A DNA stretch of 64,000 bases. Origin: Panopea generosa (lineage: Eukaryota > Mollusca > Bivalvia > Adapedonta > Hiatellidae). The translations under genes and the position numbers were made by a program. The stretch lies in the NCBI GenBank assembly GCA_029582155.1, contig CM055895.1:18838787-18902786 (forward strand). Reading direction: 5' to 3'. Positions 57,000 through 64,000 of this stretch are shown here, one piece after another (position 1 is the stretch's first letter; the number at the start of each line of letters is the position of its first letter). Under the pieces are notes generated by a model that saw only the letters and a program-made list of their open reading frames with translations, did not search any database and had not been told where the DNA came from.

Positions 57000-58020
57000 A
57001 TTCACGGATTGGGATCCTGAATTACATACAGATTGGATCTGCATGTCTCTTAGAGCTGTCAATATTGTTACTAGGAGGGAGTTGGAGCATTTTGATATAT
57101 GAGACGCCACATGCTGATTTCCAGTGAACCTTTAAGATATAATATATTGTACGGTAGTTATTTACTGTTTTTTTGTATATTCTGACTTTTTAATGTTTGC
57201 AGACCTACTTAAGGAGAACTGCACTACCCAAACGATATTGGTAAATGTACCATATGGATTTATTTTATAAGGCTGGGAACAAGGCAGGCCTACATAAATA
57301 TAGCAAAAACCAAACCACAGTGGCCCCTTGTTCTTAAAAAAAGTACAGTATGTGCAATATATACAGGCCTGGATTCAGGAATCCCATTAAAAATCACACA
57401 GAGACATGCTTTTTGTAAACTATTTATGTATGTTATCCTTTTTGTTGGTGAAAATTTCTGGACGGGCAGAAAAATCTTGATTTTTGGAGAGATAACATTC
57501 AATTGAAAGGGGCGTGCTATGTACTAGCACCAAATTTTCAATCAATTTAACGATACTTGCTTTATTATAGGGGGCGTGTGCCGGATGTTCTGTTTGTCCT
57601 GAATCCACTCATATACATATGTATTGTTTATATATTTTATGTTCTACAAATATTCATTAGACCACAGTAGCTGAGGGAGGGATACATGTATTTATTTATT
57701 TATATGACAATATGGGACATAATCTGGAACTGATTCAAATATGCTGGCCAAGCAAATTCCGGCTAGCACAATATTTAATAGTTCCAACTTTCAATCTCAG
57801 GATCATGAGTTCAGGCTGGCACTATTGCAGTCGCTTTGTGATAATTATTTTGTTATGAATTGGTGTAGTGACCACCGTCAAAAAATTAAAAATGATGATT
57901 AAAAAATGTTCGTCATGGCCATCTTATAAATGTAAAACAATTATTGCTTTGCAGCAACAAAAAAAATATAGATTCAACAGATGATATCATAATCATTTAG
58001 TCATTATATATTATGTTTTA
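57000..58020. other. AT-rich spacer, no gene seen
   Basis: Between the 94-bp array and the C2H2 exon. No repeat family or domain recognised. Confidence 0.45.
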
Positions 58021-58026
58021 CTTCAG

Positions 58027-58196
58027 AAAATGATAATGCCGGTGGAAACAAGGAAGCTATTTACACAATATTGACTCAACCAAGAAGTTCTTCCAAATAC
58101 CGCTGTAAAATATGCAACATGGTGCTGTCTTCCAAGCAGCGAATTTTGTATCACTTGAACAGAATACACGGGAAAAGTTTCTTGGAAACTAGTTAA
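58027..58196 (+). CDS. Terminal exon with a C2H2 zinc finger
   Basis: The acceptor TTTACTTCAG joins in phase 1 to exon 49048. It encodes ENDNAGGNKEAIYTILTQPR, then YRCKICNMVLSSKQRILYHL and NRIHGKSFLETS, ending in TAA at 58194-58196. The finger has C-x2-C, twelve residues, H-x4-H spacing, so it is intact and likely zinc-binding. It could close the recombinase-like gene after a 9-kb intron full of satellites, or belong to a separate gene. Confidence 0.6.
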
Positions 58197-58199
58197 ATT

Positions 58200-59020
58200 G
58201 CAAATTTATAAGGCCAAAAGACTGGAACTTGGATTCTGATTTTTTTAGCTGCCACTGCACTGTATTGCTTATGACAGACCATCTGTCTTAGACTCTGTCA
58301 ACGTTTTTGTTATCATAAACTTATTTTTACTGATCTTAACCAAACTTGGAATGTTCATATCTATGTTTATATTATGTCATGTAATATCTGGAACCAGGCA
58401 AATTGAACAATAACAGCCAGAGTTATTGCCCATGAATTTTCTTAATAAACACCATTAGGCCTTTAATATTAACACAATAAAATCATATCTTTGGTATTGT
58501 GCTTTCTATACACACAATGTCAATTAGACTTCAGCACAATGTCCCTGTTTTTAACTTTACACAAACCAACAACTTTCATGCATCTGCAATATACTTTTTA
58601 TGAAGTATAATATTATGTGTGTCCATGCTTAGCTGTAATTGAAATAATAATGTATAACATGAGGTGCACAAGCTGACCTTGGGCTTCTAATATTATTTCC
58701 AACCAGGGATATACGGATCTTGCATGAAAGTATAAATTGATGTCAAATCACAGATTGATACTTAGAAAAGAAAGAAAACATTCAAGCTTTTTAAATTCTG
58801 TTGTATTAAATGGATATTAAAAAAACATTGAAAACAGTCCGTGTCAGCAGTCTGACTTGTTTGTTGCTACAATTGGGTGCAACCTAACCTGGTTTGTAAA
58901 GTATTTCACACTTCACACACTTGTTCATCAACATTAACAGAATAGGACAGATAACAATACTTGACACTCTTCACTATATGTATAACATTAAATAACATTT
59001 TATTTGTATTATATGTTTTT
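58200..59020. other. AT-rich spacer with a diverged dispersed repeat
   Basis: At about 58245-58450 the text (TTTTAGCTGCCACTGCACTG, CCAAACTTGGAATGTTC, GCCAGAGTTATTGCCC) resembles the tcacctgag-type mollusc repeats in style. AATAAA at 58443-58448 could serve as a polyadenylation signal for the exon upstream. No other feature. Confidence 0.4.
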
Positions 59021-59024
59021 TCAG

Positions 59025-61624
59025 GTCCAACCAAGAGAATCTATAAAAGATGGAAAGTTGATGAAAAAGAAAGTATTCCAAAGTCTACTTATTTTAGAAA
59101 TGGAAAATCACTTTCCTTTGGGGATACAGCTGGAGCTTCAAATGAGTTGAATGATATGAACAATTCTGATAATGATGTGTCAGGAAATATTGAAAGGGAT
59201 AGTGATTTGTCAGGAGATACTGGTTCAGATGAAGGGAATCAAATAAATACCCTTGAAGAAGTTATGCCATATAGCTCAGACACCCTTGAAGAAAATGTTG
59301 AAGAAGTTATGCCTTGCAGATCAGACACTAGCTCAAACACTGACATGTTTGATTGTGACCCTCAGAATGTTATTATTACAAATGAGTGGAGTAATGATGA
59401 ACTGGACAGTGAAAATGAGGACTTCTTTTTTACATCTGACTATTTAAGTTGTTCAGACACCATTTATACTAAAAATTTAACTCAGGAATAACAGCTTACT
59501 GAATCAGAGGCACATGCATATGTAAGATAGCATTTGCCATAAAACACAACCTTTCTGGTCATGGTAGTAAGGACCTAAGAACACTGCTAAATATATGTAC
59601 AAAGTCTAGTGATAAAAACATATTTGAACTTCCATATGAAAAAGCAAGGTATACCAGGGTTCATTACTGTACTATGTGTAATGCTCTTTTCCCAGATAAT
59701 TTGGACATGTTAACATGTGTTACTGCAGACTGCCAAAATTTAAGATATCAGGGAGGGTATTCTTAGTCAGACTTTGCCAAACAGATAACCTAAAGCGTCC
59801 TTTGTTCTTGCTGATGTTGAACGTCAACTTAAGCAACTTTTGGAAAGAAATGAAAAGTGGGAGTAAATTCAGTTCCCAAAACAAAATACTACCCAACCTA
59901 CTGACTTTATAAGTGACATAACAGATGGTGATTGCTATCGAGACTTTTGTTAACCTGGTGAATTTCTTGAAAACACAAATCATTTGAGTGCAATTTTTTA
60001 ATACAGATGGCATACCCCTCTATAGATCATCTAAAGTCAAACTTTGGCCTATATTTTTGGCTATAAATGAAATTCCAGTCTCCAAACGATTTGCAAGAGA
60101 AAATCTCCTGATAGCAGGAATTTTGCAAGGAAAAGGAAATCCCCCATTTATCCAATATCTGTATGTATTTGGTCAACAGATGAACAATTTGTATACAAAA
60201 GGAATCACCATTCGTATTAGGAGTGAAAATATTACTGTTAAAGTTGCTGTTGTTTGTTCTACAATAGATTTACAAGCAAAGGCATATGTGGCTAACATGT
60301 CGGCTCACAATGGTGAATATGGATGTTGTACCTGTGAAGAAACTGGTGTTGTGGTTTCACAAGGAAAAGGGCACACAAGGTGTTATCCATACAGAGCCAC
60401 ACATGAGCGCTTTCCACTGAGAACATCAGATGACATTATTAACAACAATACTCCAAGTGCAACTAAAAAAAGAAGACAAATTGGAATTTGTGGTATGTCT
60501 GGACTTTCTGTTATGCCATATTTTGATCTTGTAGATGGTCTGTTGCCATATTACATGCTAGGTGTGACCAAATCTCTAAAGAGTCTGTGATTTTCAGCTA
60601 CGAATTCATAGAAACCCTTTTTCATTGGGAATCACCTAAACATTTCATCTCGACTCCAAGGGATTTGTCCACCAGATTACATTGAACGTCTACCTCGGGA
60701 TTTAGAAAAAGACTACACCAATTTTAAGGCAACAGAGCTACAGACCTGGCTTTTATTCTATGCAATCCCTTGTGTCCATGGAATACTACCTCAGACATAT
60801 TTTGATCATCTATGCCTTTTGTCTGAAGGTGTTTACATTTTGCTGTCTGACAAAATAAGTATTCCAGATCTTGAAAGAGCAGCAACATTATTAGAGGACT
60901 TTTACCTGAATTTCGAGGAAAAGTATAGTAATGGAGCATGTGGCTTAAATGTTCATAATATTGGAGCACATTTATCAAGCTATGTCAAAAAGCAGGGTCC
61001 TGTGTGGGCTTGGCACTGTTTTCCTTTTGAAGATGTGAATGCTGCTATCCTGTAGGCTGTACATGGAGCTGGAGATATTTGTGTTCAGTACCTCAACCTA
61101 AAAAAAATCTAGAGGGAATATTGTCCAACTTGGAATTGGATAAGTGTCCGGGTCCGGAAATAAAATCATTTCTTGGAAAAATGCAGAAATGTGACAAGAA
61201 GTGGGCATCTACCACAGCAATGTCAAATTGTGCCAGAAGAAGCCGATGAGGACATACTGGCAACAACAAGAGCAGTTCAGTCAACAGAGCTGAGGAAAGT
61301 TTTACGAGTAGAAATTAATGGACAGAAACTGTACAGTGAGCAGTATGGAAGAATGAAGCGTAGAATCTGTAATACTGTCTGTTTAAATGACGGAAAACTG
61401 CTTCAAATCATGTATTTTGTTGTAAACAAGGACACAAAAATAGTTTTTGCAGTTGGGAAAGAAATTTTGCTGAAAGATGAATGTTTTGTTAATGAAAGAT
61501 GCAAGCATATTATGAAAGTGACAAGTGATGAAAGGGTTGAAGTGGAAGTAGAATTGATAGCTGAAAAAGTGTTTCACATTGTCATTGATAAAGAAAGATA
61601 TGTATGCAGGATGCCTAATACTTA
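59025..61624 (+). pseudogene. Decayed CACTA/EnSpm-type (tnp2 family) transposase
   Basis: From a TTTTTTCAG acceptor, an acidic N-terminal exon region (GPTKRIYKRWKVDEK, then D/S/E-rich to 59488) leads to a zinc-knuckle segment (VHYCTMCNALFPDN) and the tnp2 core. Core landmarks are FNTDGIPLYRSSKVKLWPIF, AYVANMSAHNGEYGCCTCEE, LGVTKSL, WLLFYAIPCVHGILPQTYFD, NVHNIGAHL and WAWHCFPFEDVN. A C-terminal region (61173-61624, LRVEINGQKLYSEQYGRMK) follows, as in animal relatives. These enzymes move CACTA elements by cut-and-paste. Lesions: TAA 59489, a frameshift near 59530, stops near 59764, 59890 and 59950, frameshifts near 59790 and 59985, TGA 60588-60590, a TAG soon after, and TAG about 61053. Near 60548 the family's D-x-M-H segment before LGVTK appears shortened and Asp is replaced by Tyr. 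Not functional. Element termini were not located. Confidence 0.85.
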
Positions 61625-61907
61625 AGGACGAAGTATATTTAAATAAGCTGTAAAATATGAATATGTGTGGCATGTTTTCAGACATTGAAAGTTACCGGTC
61701 AGTTTAATATTTAAAAAAATTTAAGTAGTGCAGTGTTATGATAAGAACTACCTATACATGTATATCTATGTGTCCCCAATATCTTAAATATTTTATAATA
61801 GTCTATTTTATAAAATTGTTGACAGTGATTTGGTTAAATGTTTTTAATATTTGAGACACATAAATATATAAAATATTCTAATAATTTAACTAAACTACTG
61901 AAGTGGG

Positions 61908-62105
61908 GGAGGGGGGATGTAGTGTTATGGATAGTGTGCTCATGCTAGAGGTTGAGGGTTAGATCTTCGTCCGACCCAACCCGTGCGTCTCATAGAACAA
62001 CACTCAGTACAGGTTCTACCCAGGAAGTGAACTCGAGAGCGGTTCATATAAGCTCTGAGCTTTTTTCAGTCGAGCTAAAATAAATGAGTATAAACTGAAC
62101 TGTTG
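61908..62105 (+). mobile_element. Probable tRNA-derived SINE, family D
   Basis: TGTAGTGTTATGGATAGTG resembles a box A, and GGTTGAGGGTTAGATCTTCG a box B at the right spacing. The body (CGTGCGTCTCATAGAAC, CAGGTTCTACCCAGGAAG, GAGAGCGGTTCATATAAGC) is GC-richer than its surroundings. The tail is CGAGCTAAAATAAATGAG. Only one copy is in the window, so assignment rests on the head. Confidence 0.55.
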
Positions 62106-62249
62106 ATATGTATACATCATATGTATGTTTATGATAATAATATAACTTTGTTGGTATTTTGTATATTTTTGATATGGGCTTTATAATAGCCTAAATTAAA
62201 AGTGACCATAATTATATAAAAAATCTCTTCATCTTTCTCAATGACCACT

Positions 62250-62485
62250 GCCAACCATGGTCTCTCTATCATCCTTGATCATTGACCATGGTTAATAATT
62301 ATTACATGATTGGTAACCATGGTTGACCATGGTCAAACTACATTTGACCATGGTCGTATAGCTTAAACATGGTCAACCATGGTTCTTGATGTTTGAAAAT
62401 TATCAAAAGCATGAATGACCATGGTGTAACCATTGTTGGCAGAGCTTGACCATGGTTGACCTTGGTTAACCATGGTTGCATTTTG
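62250..62485. repeat. Cluster of WACCATGGTW palindromes
   Basis: About ten occurrences of CCATGG or close variants in 235 bp, mostly in the context TTGACCATGGTTGACC or AACCATGGTC. The spacing is irregular, so this is not a simple tandem array. No coding or tRNA signal. Confidence 0.8.
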
Positions 62486-62489
62486 CCTG

Positions 62490-64000
62490 GGTTAATTGAG
62501 CCGCTCTATAGTGGTTCTATATTGTGACCTGTGGTTTTATGGAGAGAGTCCTACCTATCAGCAAAATGTATTCTAATTCATTGCAAAAGGTTCACGTGTT
62601 TCTGTGATGCTTACGTTACAAACTTTATTTTCAATGACAAAGTTAATAAGTCAGTTTCACATAATACCGAATGATAGCCGATAATGTACGCTACTTTGAA
62701 AGGGAGCAGTAGTTGGTTTTGTTGAGGAATAAAACAACGGCGCCGCTTGACGTCATAATGTTGAAATTGGACAAATTAAGACGTTAGGTGGCTCTGTAGG
62801 TTATGATATATAAAATTACAGAAATATCCAATCGGTAACAAACTAAAAAGATAGCCTTTTTCACATAATACATCTTCTTTGGAAAAACAATAATACTATA
62901 ACTTGCCATATGGAATGAACACAAACTGACATATGTAAAAGCAAGCAGTTAACATTTATGTGAATGTAATTTGTAATTTACCACCTGTAACATGTAATTC
63001 ACGCACATAGAAGTTAGAAGTTGTCACTTGGGTGAATGTAAATTGCCGATAAGTAAGTTGAAATATGTAATTAAGCAGTCTGAATTATGGTGGATAAAAC
63101 TCTCCATAATAGCAAATGTTCATAATTTAAACATATTGTTCATGCAATAAACCATCACAATATATATTATTTATGTACACTTTATCGCCAACACCCCGTG
63201 GAGAATTGCTCCTAGGACATTTGCCACTTTCTATTTACCGGTAAAATATGCACTAAAACTGTAATTTATTAAGAAACTGAAATTATGTTATGGGCACTTT
63301 CACGCAAATTCAGGATATTATTTAAAAACGAGTATCACATTTGATAATATATGCTGGACAGACATTAGAAAGACAACATAGTTGGTATCCTCCAGGAGAG
63401 ACTAAATGTGACCGATGTATTATTGTCACACCTCACACTCAACTGTTAATTGCTCATTAATTAGTTAGAACCAGATGTACACACTAATTAAAAAATGAAA
63501 TCATGTACTTATTGGCATTTACCAAATGAAATCATATGTCTGCATAAACACTAGTGTTTGACGAATTGTTATACAGAAATATTTTATAAGACTATTGATT
63601 CTTTTTTATAATAACAGTTGTTTTTATTCCTTCTTAAGAAGTCTTATGCATAATAACATCCTTTTTAATTCCTAATACTTAATAAAATACATAAAAATAT
63701 TAATACAATGACCATAGAAGAGGTGTTTTTTTTATAAATATTAAGCAATTCTTTGTGCGTGTACGTACTTACCCCATAACACAATTTAAATTGCTTTATA
63801 ATTTCATGAAAAGACAAGAAATAAGGACAATAAATGTCCCTAATAATCTCCCAAGGTAGGCATCATAATAACGATATAAATTACCGTGCAGTAATCTGGA
63901 TATGGACAGTCACGAGAAATCCCGAAGGTTGCCGATGTTTGCCGACTTGTTAAAAAAAATATAGAAGTGTTTTCTAAAAAAGTGTAAAAAGTACTAAAGT
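62490..64000. other. AT-rich stretch, no gene seen
   Basis: No open frame, repeat family or RNA gene recognised to the window end. Confidence 0.45.

Overview
This 64 kb window looks like nuclear DNA from a marine invertebrate, most likely a bivalve mollusc. It is AT-rich, coding-sparse and intron-rich. It is packed with tRNA-derived SINEs, small inverted-repeat elements, diverged dispersed repeats and long tandem arrays. There is no prokaryotic gene organisation, rRNA or CRISPR array, and every tRNA-like segment is the head of a SINE. The organism is inferred from repeat style and from protein relatives recalled from memory; no search was run.

Layout. 0-5 kb: a dead mariner transposase on the minus strand, a 25-bp minisatellite and copies of two dispersed repeats. 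5-21 kb: a short terminal-inverted-repeat element carrying a BED-like zinc-finger fragment, a long foldback, SINEs, a 100-bp tandem array interrupted by a SINE, and a long diverged repeat tract. 21-49 kb: a series of plus-strand exons separated by repeat-filled introns. They are a SET-domain exon (21.4 kb), three exons encoding one BRCT domain (25.1, 27.7 and 35.1 kb), acidic linker exons (37.8-41.1 kb), a large exon with zinc fingers and a tyrosine-recombinase-like catalytic domain (41.7-43.5 kb), and a Myb/SANT-like exon (48.8 kb). 50.4-57 kb: two adjacent satellite arrays with 23-bp and 94-bp units. 58-61.6 kb: a C2H2 finger exon, then a heavily decayed CACTA/EnSpm-type (tnp2) transposase. 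61.9-64 kb: a SINE-like element, a cluster of CCATGG palindromes and AT-rich spacer.

The most unusual feature is the exon series. The BRCT exons match the first BRCT domain of BRCA1, including an 88-nt exon that ends on the first base of the same Asp codon as in the human gene (human coordinates from memory). Their splice phases chain through the acidic exon into the zinc-finger/tyrosine-recombinase exon. The recombinase keeps R, R, H and Y positions of the integrase fold but is broken by two stop codons and two frameshifts. This reads as a chimera between a DNA-repair BRCT module and a recombinase-like multidomain protein, now decayed or never functional. It needs transcript evidence.

The remaining content is mobile-element debris. 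Several SINE copies have identifiable target-site duplications, which fixes their borders and relative ages.
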